A stretch of 18,175 nt of DNA, from contig JAEWVM010000037.1 in the NCBI GenBank assembly GCA_023396615.1, positions 1 to 18,175 of the forward strand, written 5' to 3'. This stretch comes from Spirochaetota bacterium. GTDB taxonomy: Bacteria > Spirochaetota > UBA4802 > JAFGJZ01. A program made the position numbers and the translations under genes. Positions 1-7,121 of this stretch are shown here, piece by piece. How positions within the stretch are numbered: position 1 is the first letter of the stretch; the number at the start of each line of letters is the position of its first letter. The notes under the pieces were generated by a model. It made no database searches. It was not told where the DNA came from and was given only the letters and a program-made list of their open reading frames with translations.

Positions 1-699
1 AAATATTCTTTTTCCGGTTTTAATATCTTCGGCAGCATCCATTACGATAAGCGCGTGACCGGGGCTTCCGCCCTGAATGAGAACATCTCCGGGCGAAACA
101 TTCTTCAGAGAAACTTTTACGAGCTCCCGTTCTAAGGAAGCCGATCCGGCATACATGAAAACCATATCCAGATATTCTCGGAATGATTTCCTTGAGCTGT
201 CGGGCTCTGCTGTTTTTACCCATGCGGCGCGGTTTGAACGGATTCTGATTCTGTAACCGAGTTTCCATTTGATATAATCCGCACGGAAACCGTTTGAAAA
301 ATTGAAATGAATTTTTTCAAACTGACCCGTCTTATAAAGATATTCGGCTCTCAGGCGCATTACCGCGTCCGCACACTGCTGAAGATCTTTTTTACCGGTG
401 TCGATATCGAGAACCGAACAATAAACATCCTGCCGGTACTTTAAACTTCCGTCGAAAAGCTTCACATGAGTGCCGTATTTTTTTAGCGGAAAATTTCTCA
501 GAAAATTCTGAAAGCCGTCCGCCGGATATTCGATTCTTTTGTATGAAGAAGGTAAAACAAATCTATCTCGAATGTTCGCAGCAGATTCATTGATTAAAAA
601 GGCTGCCTGATCAGTCTGACCTGTCAGCGAACAGGAACAGAGCAGAAAAACTAATAGATATATATTTCTGCCCATGTTCAAAATAAACTCATGAAGCAT
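1..699 (-). CDS. DUF4846 family protein, probable lipoprotein (partial, C-terminus beyond left edge)
   Basis: An open frame on the minus strand starts at 699 and is still open at base 1 (233 codons seen). The family is recognised from three conserved blocks: DLQQCADAVMRLRAEYLY (residues 105-122), YAGSASLERE (183-192), and GDVLIQGGSPGHALIVM (204-220). These are hallmarks of DUF4846, a family of unknown function. The N-terminus has a hydrophobic segment (residues 12-22) ending in LCSC, so Cys23 may be lipidated by Lgt, whose gene is also in this window. The start at 699 is chosen because an AAGG motif lies 6 bases upstream; the ATG at 675 would also keep the export signal but has a poor ribosome site. 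The gene begins 8 bases after the stop of the CsgG-like gene, so the two are co-transcribed. Role: exported protein at the envelope; enzymatic function is unknown. Confidence 0.8.
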   Translation of the reverse strand, partial: MLHEFILNMGRNIYLLVFLLCSCSLTGQTDQAAFLINESAANIRDRFVLPSSYKRIEYPADGFQNFLRNFPLKKYGTHVKLFDGSLKYRQDVYCSVLDIDTGKKDLQQCADAVMRLRAEYLYKTGQFEKIHFNFSNGFRADYIKWKLGYRIRIRSNRAAWVKTAEPDSSRKSFREYLDMVFMYAGSASLERELVKVSLKNVSPGDVLIQGGSPGHALIVMDAAEDIKTGKRIF

Positions 700-707
700 T
701 ATTTTCC

Positions 708-1382
708 TTACTTTAATTTCCCATATTCGCGAATAAACATGTCTACCGCTTCACCGCAAATACGCTTGAGCGCACGATCATAATACGCGCTGTAATTGTT
801 TCCCGGCATATCGGTTATTGTTGCGGATAAATTCATCTTCCAGATAAGAACTCCAGTTTCAACATGTATTGCTTTAAGAGTCAGGGCAATGTATCCATTA
901 TATTTTCTGTCACCGGATGGAGAAAGAAGCCCTTTCGAAACAGTTTCAGTTCCTGAAACAGGAACCATGTCATAATTATTCAGCTGGGCAATCACGAGGC
1001 TGTCCGCATTGAGAAGTTTACCGAGCCTTTTCTGATCATCTTTGGATATCCCGGTCATCGCAAACTGCTGCTCGTTCAGTATTTTATCAATCTGATCACG
1101 GTCGATGATATCAAAACCCGTTTTAATAAAATATGTTTCAAATGCACCGCGGTAATTTTCGGTTACAGTTTTCTGAAATGAAACCTCTGTGCCGTCAGCC
1201 TTATTATAAATGAAAGGCAGAAGAGCCACAGCTGTATGCTGCATACTTTTAATCTTGGGATTGAACACAACTACTATGTCAGTCTTTATCGTATCATCTA
1301 TACTCGGAGCGCTCACAACAGAAGCGGAAAACATAAAAAGCATAACCGACAATAGTGCAGTAAAACGAATAATTTTTAACAT
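708..1382 (-). CDS. CsgG-like exported protein
   Basis: This is a 224-residue protein with a clear signal peptide (hydrophobic residues 5-22, probable cleavage after VSA at 23-25). The CsgG-type fold is suggested by FDIIDRDQIDKILNEQQF (90-107), followed by GKLLNADSLVIAQL (121-134) and VETGVLIW (174-181). These match the pattern R-x-x-(L/I)-D-K-I-L-x-E-Q, then GKLLxAD, then a strand carrying the sentence-like ETG(x)(I/L)xW seen in CsgG and related LpoB/GNA1162-type periplasmic proteins. It has no lipobox cysteine, so it should be soluble in the periplasm rather than a lipoprotein, unlike true CsgG. The start is ATG at 1382, with AGGAG ten bases upstream; an in-frame TTG at 1403 would place that Shine-Dalgarno inside the gene. 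It is first gene of an operon with the DUF4846 gene. The role is inferred only: an envelope-assembly accessory factor rather than the curli pore. Confidence 0.7.
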   Translation of the reverse strand: MLKIIRFTALLSVMLFMFSASVVSAPSIDDTIKTDIVVVFNPKIKSMQHTAVALLPFIYNKADGTEVSFQKTVTENYRGAFETYFIKTGFDIIDRDQIDKILNEQQFAMTGISKDDQKRLGKLLNADSLVIAQLNNYDMVPVSGTETVSKGLLSPSGDRKYNGYIALTLKAIHVETGVLIWKMNLSATITDMPGNNYSAYYDRALKRICGEAVDMFIREYGKLK

Positions 1383-1407
1383 ATTATAATTTCTCCTTTT
1401 CAAACGA

Positions 1408-1437
1408 ATTGTAAACGATCAATCAGATTCAAGTCAA
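1408..1437 (-). promoter_or_regulatory. Sigma70-type promoter for the CsgG-like/DUF4846 operon
   Basis: Read on the minus strand, TTGACT (1437-1432) and TACAAT (1413-1408) are separated by 18 bases. Transcription would start near 1401, leaving a leader of about 20 bases that carries the AGGAG ribosome site. The match is good but the call rests on sequence alone. Confidence 0.5.
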
Positions 1438-1453
1438 ATATTTATTGATTAGT

Positions 1454-1467
1454 ATTAAATATTTAAT
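1454..1467. promoter_or_regulatory. 14-bp perfect palindrome upstream of the CsgG-like gene promoter
   Basis: ATTAAATATTTAAT is a perfect dyad centred between 1460 and 1461, about 17 bases upstream of the -35 box of the minus-strand promoter. It could be a regulator binding site. The surrounding DNA is very AT-rich, so chance is a real alternative. Confidence 0.25.
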
Positions 1468-1528
1468 CATCTCAAATTACCGATTAAACTCTTCAAAAGA
1501 TGAATGAGAGAAAATTAATCACCCCAAA

Positions 1529-1551
1529 CCCCTCTTTAAAATAAAGAGGGG
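1529..1551. repeat. Hairpin repeat 1 (10-bp perfect stem)
   Basis: CCCCTCTTTA and TAAAGAGGGG are separated by AAA. No gene reads into it on either strand and no T-tract follows, so it does not look like a terminator. It resembles the short purine/pyrimidine-arm intergenic dyads found dispersed in many genomes. Confidence 0.6.
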
Positions 1552-1585
1552 CTTACACAACTGAATCAATAGATTATTTCTTTCT

Positions 1586-1612
1586 CCTCTCTCCTTTATC
1601 AAAGGAGAGAGG
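1586..1612. repeat. Hairpin repeat 2 (12-bp perfect stem)
   Basis: CCTCTCTCCTTT and AAAGGAGAGAGG flank a 3-base loop (ATC). Its arms echo those of the hairpin at 1529-1551 (pyrimidine-rich left, purine-rich right), and GGGAGAGAGG recurs at 1615-1624, followed by a run of T. This supports a family of related elements rather than unique regulatory structures. Confidence 0.6.
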
Positions 1613-1683
1613 CCGGGAGAGAGGATTTTTTCATAATTTTTACTGCTTCAGCAAAAAGAGAATTATATCAAAAAAACTAAAAC

Positions 1684-1760
1684 ATTCGGCGAAGCCGAAT
1701 ACTTTATTCGCGCAGACTATCGCTGTCATTTCGAAGAAACGCGCGATAGTTCTGTCGCGA
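1684..1760. repeat. Nested inverted repeats 3 and 4
   Basis: ATTCGGC (1684-1690) and GCCGAAT (1694-1700) form a perfect 7-bp stem with a GAA loop. Just after, TCGCGCAGACTATCGC (1708-1723) pairs imperfectly with GCGATAGTTCTGTCGCGA (1743-1760), with two unpaired bases in the longer arm. The segment TGTCATTTCGAAGAA (1724-1738) lies in the loop and recalls a motif of widespread bacterial intergenic repeats; that link is from memory and not checked. Confidence 0.5.
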
Positions 1761-1780
1761 CAAAAGCCGGGAATGGGATC

Positions 1781-1846
1781 TCAAAGGGATGAGGGGCGGC
1801 GACTGAGCCCCTCGTCCCTTTGAATATTATCGCATGATCCATGCGA
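1781..1846. repeat. Long hairpin repeat 5 and adjoining short hairpin
   Basis: The arms at 1781-1797 and 1807-1823 pair over 17 positions, all Watson-Crick except one G-T pair, around the 9-base loop GGCGACTGA. It is followed at 1830-1846 by TCGCATG-ATC-CATGCGA, a perfect 7-bp stem. The long stem is the strongest structure in the window. It lies between divergent transcription units, so terminator function is unlikely. Confidence 0.6.
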
Positions 1847-1862
1847 AACCCTAATTACAAAG

Positions 1863-1911
1863 TCGAAGCCTTTGATTGTATTCCGGCACTCGGAAGTATC
1901 GAAGCCTTTGA
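1863..1911. repeat. 13-bp direct repeat pair
   Basis: TCGAAGCCTTTGA occurs at 1863-1875 and again at 1899-1911. Between the copies is the small dyad TTCCG-GCACT-CGGAA (1881-1895). The arrangement may be a trace of a repeat-element insertion or of tandem element copies. Confidence 0.5.
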
Positions 1912-1943
1912 AGCCCGCCTGGCTTTAGGACATACCTTTTATC

Positions 1944-1972
1944 TTGATTAATTCAGCCTCTCATGATATTAT
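1944..1972 (+). promoter_or_regulatory. Sigma70-type promoter for the chemotaxis receptor gene
   Basis: TTGATT (1944-1949) and TATTAT (1967-1972) are 17 bases apart. Transcription would start near 1979, giving a leader of about 40 bases with GAGGAG at 2008-2013. Its position also rules out the in-frame ATG at 1963 as the start of the receptor gene. Confidence 0.55.
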
Positions 1973-2019
1973 CACCATGTTGTCATTATTGTTTCATCGT
2001 TTCAACTGAGGAGTTTATA

Positions 2020-3588
2020 ATGAAAGCTCTTTCCATTTCAAGAATTCTTCTATTCCAGACTATATTCATAGTCCTTGCTTCCGTTACAGCTGTATCGTTC
2101 TACTCTCTCGGAGAATACCGCAAAGGAATCATTGGGATGTCTGCCGACGCGAAACTCAGCGGAGACATCAATGCAATGAAAATATATTTAAAAGAATATT
2201 TCGGCACGCTGAATCTATCCGGAAGCACACTGATCGACGAAAACGGCAAACCGGTTGAAGAACGTTTCGAACCGGTTGATGAAATCGGAAAAGACCTCGA
2301 AGTTGCCGCAACACTTTTCGCTCTCGACGGAGATGATTTCAAACGGCTCATAACCAACATCAAAAAAGAAGACGGCTCACGCGCAGTCGGAACAAAACTC
2401 GGCAAAGACAGCGCCGCATATGAAACCGTAATGCATGGACGGAAGTTTGTCGGTGAAGCAATGATTCTCGGCGAACCTTATTATACGGCATACGATCCGC
2501 TGAAGGATGAAAACGGAAAAATAACAGGAATATATTTCGTAGGCATACCCAAGGCTTTTTTAAATTCACGCGAGGCGGGTTTCTTCGGAACCTTCGTCAT
2601 AAAAACAATTGCGGTCTCAATTCTAAGCGTTGTATTTTTCTGTACTCTTGTGTGGCTTCTCATGCGAAAACTTCTGACAAGAAGACTCGACGTACTCAAA
2701 ACTTCCCTCTCAAAAATCGCTCAGGGAAATCTCAGCATAAAAGCCGATCCCGGACGCAGTGATGAAATCGGAGAACTAACAGGATCAATCAATGATACAA
2801 TTTCAAATTTCAGAAATGTCGTCGGTTCAATTGACAAATACGCAAAGACTCTGTCTTCATCAATCGAAGATCTCGGCGTAGTTAATTCCGAAATCAGCGA
2901 CGGTTCAATCAAACAAAGCGCATCTGTTCAGCATATCGCGGCCGCGATAGAACAAAGTTCTGTTTCAATCAAACAGAGCGCCGAATCCGCGCGCGCGTCT
3001 TCGAACTATGCCAATGAGGTAAAGAATCTCGTTACAGAAGGAAGTGCTAACGCCGGAAACACTATAAAAGTTATGAGTCAAATCAACGAATCTAATCACC
3101 GGATCAGCGAGATACTTGGACTAATAAATGAAATATCTTTTCAGACAAATCTTCTCGCACTCAACGCGGCTGTTGAAGCGGCGCGCGCCGGAGAACACGG
3201 CAGAGGTTTCGCGGTCGTCGCTGGCGAAGTCAGAAATCTTGCAACACGAACCAGCACAGCTTCAAAAGAAATAGGCGAACTCATCAATGAGATGACAGAG
3301 CGCATGACAGCCGGAAGCAGCAATGTCAACCGCAACGGCGAGCTCTTGAAAAAGATTGCCGGGATGATGGAAGAAATGGCTCGAATGACATCCGAAATCG
3401 CCGTCTCTACATCAGAACAGGATCATGGTGTAGCATCGATACGCGAATCTACTGATGACCTTGATTCGCTGTCGCAGTCAAACACAGCGATGACAGAACA
3501 GGCTTCAGTATCCATTGACAACCTGACAAAGCTTTCAAAAGAAATGATGTCAGTCGTGAAGACTTTTAATGTGGCGGAAGAGGGATAA
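2020..3588 (+). CDS. Methyl-accepting chemotaxis protein with periplasmic Cache domain
   Basis: A 522-residue transmembrane chemoreceptor that senses a periplasmic ligand and controls CheA kinase. In order: membrane helix 1 (about 9-29), a Cache_3-Cache_2-like sensor (about 35-180, with LIDENGKPV, a GDDF block and the PYYTAYDPLKDENGKITGI strand pair), membrane helix 2 (about 190-215), HAMP (about 216-268), and a signalling domain. The hairpin tip is highly conserved: EISFQTNLLALNAAVEAARA (371-390) then GRGFAVVAGEVRNLA (394-408). The C-terminus lacks a CheR-tethering pentapeptide. The start at 2020 is chosen for GAGGAG six bases upstream; the frame is open back to 1963, but that codon lies before the predicted transcript start. 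It stands alone, with no che gene nearby, and converges on lgt 16 bases away. The ligand cannot be deduced; such Cache domains often bind small organic acids. Confidence 0.95.
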   Translation: MKALSISRILLFQTIFIVLASVTAVSFYSLGEYRKGIIGMSADAKLSGDINAMKIYLKEYFGTLNLSGSTLIDENGKPVEERFEPVDEIGKDLEVAATLFALDGDDFKRLITNIKKEDGSRAVGTKLGKDSAAYETVMHGRKFVGEAMILGEPYYTAYDPLKDENGKITGIYFVGIPKAFLNSREAGFFGTFVIKTIAVSILSVVFFCTLVWLLMRKLLTRRLDVLKTSLSKIAQGNLSIKADPGRSDEIGELTGSINDTISNFRNVVGSIDKYAKTLSSSIEDLGVVNSEISDGSIKQSASVQHIAAAIEQSSVSIKQSAESARASSNYANEVKNLVTEGSANAGNTIKVMSQINESNHRISEILGLINEISFQTNLLALNAAVEAARAGEHGRGFAVVAGEVRNLATRTSTASKEIGELINEMTERMTAGSSNVNRNGELLKKIAGMMEEMARMTSEIAVSTSEQDHGVASIRESTDDLDSLSQSNTAMTEQASVSIDNLTKLSKEMMSVVKTFNVAEEG

Positions 3589-3604
3589 CTTCATATCTTC
3601 CCCC

Positions 3605-4432
3605 TTATTTCTTCCGCGATTCAAACCACTTGATCTTGTCTCTGAATATCATAATAAGACCAGCTATTATAAAAGGGATGCTGAGGATCTGCCCCATGTT
3701 TACGGGCATTGCGGATTCAAATGAACTCTGATTTTCTTTCACCGTTTCTATGATTATTCTGAAAATGAACACAGCGGCAAGAAATATTCCGAAGAGCTTA
3801 CCATTCTCCGCGAACATGCGTGTCTTACGATATAGAAAAATCATGATGCCGAAAAGACAGAAATAAAAAAAAGATTCATAAAGCTGTCCGGGATGACGAG
3901 GCGTATAATCTACCCGCGCGAAGATGACGCCCCATGTTCCGTCAGTCGGTTTGCCGATAATTTCCGAGTTCATAAAATTACCGAGCCTGATGCATGCAGC
4001 AGTCAAAGGAGCCGCGACAGCAATCGCGTCCAGAGCCGGAAACAGTTTGTTTTCAGCCGAACGAAGTTTCCATATCAAAAGAGAAAGAATTATTCCGATT
4101 CCTCCGCCGTGACTCGAAAGTCCCTGATATCCGGTAAAGTTGATTCCTGATTCTGTTACGGAAAACGGCAGAAAGATTTCCGAGATATGTTTTGAATAAT
4201 ATGCAAAGTCATAGAAAAGACAATGACCAAGACGCGCACCGATAATGAGGCCGAGAAACACATGAACGGAAATGCTTTCAAGCTTCTTGATTTCCATGTT
4301 GTTTTTTGCGTAGATATGCTTCACTATCAGATAAGCGAAATAAACTCCGCCTGCAAACAGAATAGAATAATATCTGAGAGAAAATCCGCCTATTCTCAAA
4401 ATTTCAGGATCGAGGTTCCAGTTTATAATCAT
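3605..4432 (-). CDS. lgt: Prolipoprotein diacylglyceryl transferase
   Basis: Lgt transfers diacylglycerol from phosphatidylglycerol to the lipobox cysteine of prolipoproteins in the inner membrane, the first step of lipoprotein maturation. The 275-residue protein has about seven hydrophobic segments. Family motifs are present: ARLGHCLFY (66-74), GLSSHGG (104-110) with the essential His108, RLGNFMNSEIIGKP (149-162) with the conserved Arg and Asn, and RHPGQLYE (179-186). Length is normal. It starts one base after the stop of the ARMT1-like gene, whose last codons GGA AAG also supply the ribosome site, so translation is probably coupled. The pairing with a phosphatase of unknown substrate has no obvious pathway logic. 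Confidence 0.96.
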   Translation of the reverse strand: MIINWNLDPEILRIGGFSLRYYSILFAGGVYFAYLIVKHIYAKNNMEIKKLESISVHVFLGLIIGARLGHCLFYDFAYYSKHISEIFLPFSVTESGINFTGYQGLSSHGGGIGIILSLLIWKLRSAENKLFPALDAIAVAAPLTAACIRLGNFMNSEIIGKPTDGTWGVIFARVDYTPRHPGQLYESFFYFCLFGIMIFLYRKTRMFAENGKLFGIFLAAVFIFRIIIETVKENQSSFESAMPVNMGQILSIPFIIAGLIMIFRDKIKWFESRKK

Positions 4433-4433
4433 G

Positions 4434-5315
4434 TTACTTTCCGTTATAATATAGATTTATTGTTCCCTGCGCGCATCCGATTTCATTCGCGACAACCGGG
4501 CATTTCGCCATAAAAAGATAGAAGACCGGTTTGTCGGAAACGAATGACTCGAAATTTCCCTGACCCTTGCTGATCACCATACCGGAGAGCGAAAGATATT
4601 CCGCAAACTCTTTCGAACACCTTTCGGCTATCGTACCCGGAATGACAGAGCCCGATGTAATTATTTCTGCATATGAATCCAAACCGCAATAAAGAGCATC
4701 TTCTTTTAATGAATCGTTTAATATCGGTTTAGCCTTAACTGCATAAACTATTCTTTTGCGCGGATATTTTTTTCTGATAGTTTCTATCAGCATCTTGTCG
4801 AAAACAATTTCGCCCGCATTATCTCCGAGAAAAAGAATCGTGGATGATTTTTCGACACACTTAGCAAACTGAGAATATGCGAAATATGTTTTATCAGCGT
4901 GCTTCAGCATTTTTTCTTCAGAATTTATGATCTTTGCAACTTCCTTGTCTATATCAATCTTATTCATAATGCCGAAATCGATTATGTTACCGGCGATTGC
5001 AAGCTCAACCGCAGCTAGAAGCGGATCCTTCGACTTTTCTATTTTCTTCATACATTTTGAGTAAATGCCGAGAACAGCGTCATTGCTCTTTTTCTTTTCT
5101 TCCTCATAGAAATCCTTTCTGCCCGAAGCCTTGTTCACAAGCGAATTTATCTCATAAGCTACTGCCGGCGGCGGAACTTCCATGGGAATTTTTCTTATTG
5201 CCTTCGCGGCCTTTTCTATTATTTTCTTTGTCTCTTTTTCACTAAGCTCTGCCTTTTTACAGGCATCAATCGCCTGTCTGAAAAAACAGGGAAGGCATTC
5301 AATATAAGTTTTCAT
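4434..5315 (-). CDS. ARMT1-like/DUF89 metal-dependent phosphatase
   Basis: A 293-residue protein of the ARMT1-like (DUF89) fold, a family of metal-dependent damage-control phosphatases acting on reactive phosphometabolites. Recognised by the N-terminal C-x-x-C (Cys7, Cys10), AGNIIDFG (108-115), GDNAGEIVFD (164-173), KAKPILND (194-201) and GQGNFE (251-256). The acidic and Asn residues in these loops bind the divalent metal and phosphate in known members. The N-terminal cysteine pair is typical of the short archaeal/bacterial subfamily. The start at 5315 is preceded by AGGTGA at the ideal distance; an upstream in-frame ATG at 5354 lies before the predicted promoter elements and is rejected. It is the first gene of an operon with lgt. 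The substrate is unknown; no neighbour points to one. Confidence 0.85.
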   Translation of the reverse strand: MKTYIECLPCFFRQAIDACKKAELSEKETKKIIEKAAKAIRKIPMEVPPPAVAYEINSLVNKASGRKDFYEEEKKKSNDAVLGIYSKCMKKIEKSKDPLLAAVELAIAGNIIDFGIMNKIDIDKEVAKIINSEEKMLKHADKTYFAYSQFAKCVEKSSTILFLGDNAGEIVFDKMLIETIRKKYPRKRIVYAVKAKPILNDSLKEDALYCGLDSYAEIITSGSVIPGTIAERCSKEFAEYLSLSGMVISKGQGNFESFVSDKPVFYLFMAKCPVVANEIGCAQGTINLYYNGK

Positions 5316-5336
5316 CAAAATCACCTTTATAAGATG

Positions 5337-5364
5337 ATTACATGATAAAAGCATAATTTGACAA
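5337..5364 (-). promoter_or_regulatory. Candidate promoter for the ARMT1-like/lgt operon
   Basis: On the minus strand TTGTCA (5364-5359) and TGTAAT (5342-5337) are 16 bases apart. The transcript would begin near 5330, giving a leader of about 15 bases that still includes the AGGTGA ribosome site at 5321-5326. Confidence 0.4.
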
Positions 5365-5475
5365 GCACTTAAACCGGGACACGTAAAATTCAGTTAAACT
5401 GCTATAGTTTTTTTACTCTATTATCTTGACGGCTATTTGACTTTATGTTACTTGTTCAGAAAAGGGGGAACTTTT

Positions 5476-6351
5476 ATGTTGAAAAAATTATTCTGTTTCA
5501 CTGCCTTATCTCTGCTCATCGTTTCTTTTTCGCAATCAGCTTCAAACGACACTTTTGAATTTACGGTCGGAAATGTTTCCGTTACGGCTATCGCAGATTC
5601 AACAGTCGAAATGCAAAGTGAGCTTATCAAAAACGCCAACGCTGATGAATTAAAAAAGTGCCTTCCTGAAGGAAAGAAAAAAGCTTCCGTAAACGTATTT
5701 CTTGTAAAAACAGGTAAACAGATCATACTAATCGATGCCGGAATGGGAGACGGCGGAAAACTCATTTCCATAATGAAGAAATCCGGAGTTACTCCCGATA
5801 TGATAAACCTGATTCTCATCACTCACGGTCACTTCGATCACGTTGCAGGTCTTATCAAAAACGGAAAAGCAGTATTCCCAAATGCGGAAATAATGATTTC
5901 TAAAGAAGAAAAACCTCTTTACGAAGACAGCGGACTCGAAAAGATTCCGGCCGAATACAAAAAATATTTCATACCGGCAAACCAGATGCTGAAGCTTTTT
6001 TCCGCTAAAATAAAAACTTTTTCATTAGGCGACAAGGTTACTGACGGAATCACTTCTGTAGACATGAAAGGGCATACAGCCGGTCATTCGGGATTTCTTC
6101 TTGAATCAAACGGAGAGAAACTTCTTTTCGCCGGTGATTTTATGCACATTCAGTCAGTTCAGCTGATTCATCCGGAATATTCACTCGTATATGATTCAGA
6201 TCTAGACAAAGCGGCAAAAATGAGAAAGAAACTTCTCAAAAAACTTGTAAAAGATAAAATCAATGTCGCTGCAGCTCATATTGATTTTCCTGGCGTTGGT
6301 TCTATTTCAAAAACTTCCGATGTTTTCGCCTTTACTCCACTAAAGAAATAA
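5476..6351 (+). CDS. Secreted metallo-beta-lactamase-fold hydrolase
   Basis: A 291-residue hydrolase of the metallo-beta-lactamase fold with a dinuclear metal site. Visible ligands: H-G-H-F-D-H (117-122), the His of GHTAGHSG (His204), Asp221 in AGDFMH, and His268 in AAHIDFPG. A signal peptide (hydrophobic residues 4-18, cleavage near SQSA) places it in the periplasm or outside. The layout, with an N-terminal beta hairpin, VNVFLVKTGKQIILIDAG (72-89) and the terminal AAHxDFPG, resembles the branch containing lactonases and organophosphate-type hydrolases (AttM/MPH-like); the true substrate cannot be deduced. The start is ATG 5476, behind AGGGGG. The earlier in-frame ATG at 5437 lacks a ribosome site and would spoil the signal peptide. 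A hairpin follows the stop. Confidence 0.88.
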   Translation: MLKKLFCFTALSLLIVSFSQSASNDTFEFTVGNVSVTAIADSTVEMQSELIKNANADELKKCLPEGKKKASVNVFLVKTGKQIILIDAGMGDGGKLISIMKKSGVTPDMINLILITHGHFDHVAGLIKNGKAVFPNAEIMISKEEKPLYEDSGLEKIPAEYKKYFIPANQMLKLFSAKIKTFSLGDKVTDGITSVDMKGHTAGHSGFLLESNGEKLLFAGDFMHIQSVQLIHPEYSLVYDSDLDKAAKMRKKLLKKLVKDKINVAAAHIDFPGVGSISKTSDVFAFTPLKK

Positions 6352-6354
6352 TCA

Positions 6355-6384
6355 AAAAGCCGGACTGAATGTCCGGCGTATTTA
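6355..6384 (+). terminator. Possible intrinsic terminator after the hydrolase gene
   Basis: GCCGGAC (6359-6365) and GTCCGGC (6371-6377) form a perfect 7-bp stem with a 5-base loop, preceded by AAAAA and followed by a weak T-rich tail (GTATTT). The tail is short, so termination may be partial. Confidence 0.5.
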
Positions 6385-6476
6385 AGTACTGCTTCACTAT
6401 CTCTTTTAAATACCGTCTTTTGAAAAACATTTGATTAATTTAAGACTAATTTAAAAAATGTGACTTAAGGTGAACG

Positions 6477-7121
6477 ATGTTTTCAATTGATTCCATGATT
6501 AATTTCTACTCTTCTTTCGGATACATTTCAGTATTCGGAGTCCTACTTCTCTGCGGCTTCGGTCTTCCTATTCCTGAAGATATTACAATTCTTGTAGGCG
6601 GAATTATATCCGGTCTCGGATACACTCATCCGCTTATTATGGGAATTATATGTTTTTTCGGTGTAATTATCGGAGATATTATTGTTTATAATATGGGCAG
6701 ATTTTTCGGAGAAAGTCTTTTTAATACAAGACTGGGCAAAAGACTTCTCAGCCACTCATGGTACGACCGTATCGTCAAGAGCTTCGCTAAAAACGGAAAA
6801 ATGGTGCTTTTGACAGCCCGATTTCTTCCGGGACTTCGCACTCCGATTTTTTTAACAGCAGGAATGACAAGATTCGCAGGCTTCGGAACATTTGTAATTA
6901 TTGACGGATTAGCAGCACTGGTAAGCATTCCTATATGGATAACTATCGGTTATTTCGGAGCGAGCAACCGAGAACATCTGACAAAATGGATAAGCAATAC
7001 AAAGTGGAGCATTGCACTCATAATCGTTCTTGCAGTTGTCATCTATATTGTCTGCAAAAAAATCAAACAGAAACTTATCAATGCCGAACTGGTCGAAACA
7101 GATATCACTTCAGATAAATAA
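6477..7121 (+). CDS. DedA-family (VTT-domain) membrane protein
   Basis: A 214-residue inner-membrane protein of the DedA family; members flip or recycle lipid carriers such as undecaprenyl phosphate and support envelope homeostasis. Seen: an N-terminal re-entrant region with GFGLPIPEDITILVGG (27-42) including the family's conserved Glu34, IGDIIVYNMGRFFG (65-78), and the signature ARFLPGLRTPIFLTAG (114-129) with Arg115 and Arg121. The C-terminal helix (about 178-193) is followed by a basic tail, KKIKQK. The start has AAGGTGA five bases upstream. Its 3' end overlaps the convergent pgeF gene by 17 bases (7105-7121). It follows the hydrolase gene by 125 bases with a hairpin between, so independent transcription is likely. 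Confidence 0.92.
   Translation: MFSIDSMINFYSSFGYISVFGVLLLCGFGLPIPEDITILVGGIISGLGYTHPLIMGIICFFGVIIGDIIVYNMGRFFGESLFNTRLGKRLLSHSWYDRIVKSFAKNGKMVLLTARFLPGLRTPIFLTAGMTRFAGFGTFVIIDGLAALVSIPIWITIGYFGASNREHLTKWISNTKWSIALIIVLAVVIYIVCKKIKQKLINAELVETDITSDK

Larger units (their letters stand above)
1383..2019. other. Gene-free region with repeat cluster
   Basis: No protein-coding gene is supported here. From left to right the stretch holds the minus-strand promoter and palindrome (1408-1467), a series of perfect or near-perfect hairpins (1529-1846), a 13-base direct repeat (1863 and 1899), and the plus-strand promoter of the chemotaxis receptor gene (1944-1972). The hairpin cluster has a composition and dyad structure unlike the flanking genes and looks like accumulated intergenic repeat elements. 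Confidence 0.7.

Noticed and set aside
1529..1612. Hairpins read as transcription terminators
   Set aside because: Both neighbouring genes start away from this region, so no transcript is expected to end here, and the first hairpin lacks a T-tract.
1963..2019. N-terminal extension of the chemotaxis receptor to ATG 1963
   Set aside because: The codon is upstream of the predicted -10 box, has no ribosome site, and would put hydrophilic and cysteine-rich residues ahead of the membrane helix; ATG 2020 has GAGGAG at the right distance.
3574..3617. Inverted repeat GCGGAAGA/TCTTCCGC across the convergent ends of the receptor gene and lgt
   Set aside because: The stem is only 8 bp with a loop of 28 bases and no clear T-tract on either strand; too weak to call a bidirectional terminator.
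5424..5460. TTGACG/TTGACT boxes as a promoter for the secreted hydrolase gene
   Set aside because: No -10 box lies at an acceptable distance from either; the gene must have a promoter in 5320-5470 but I cannot place it.
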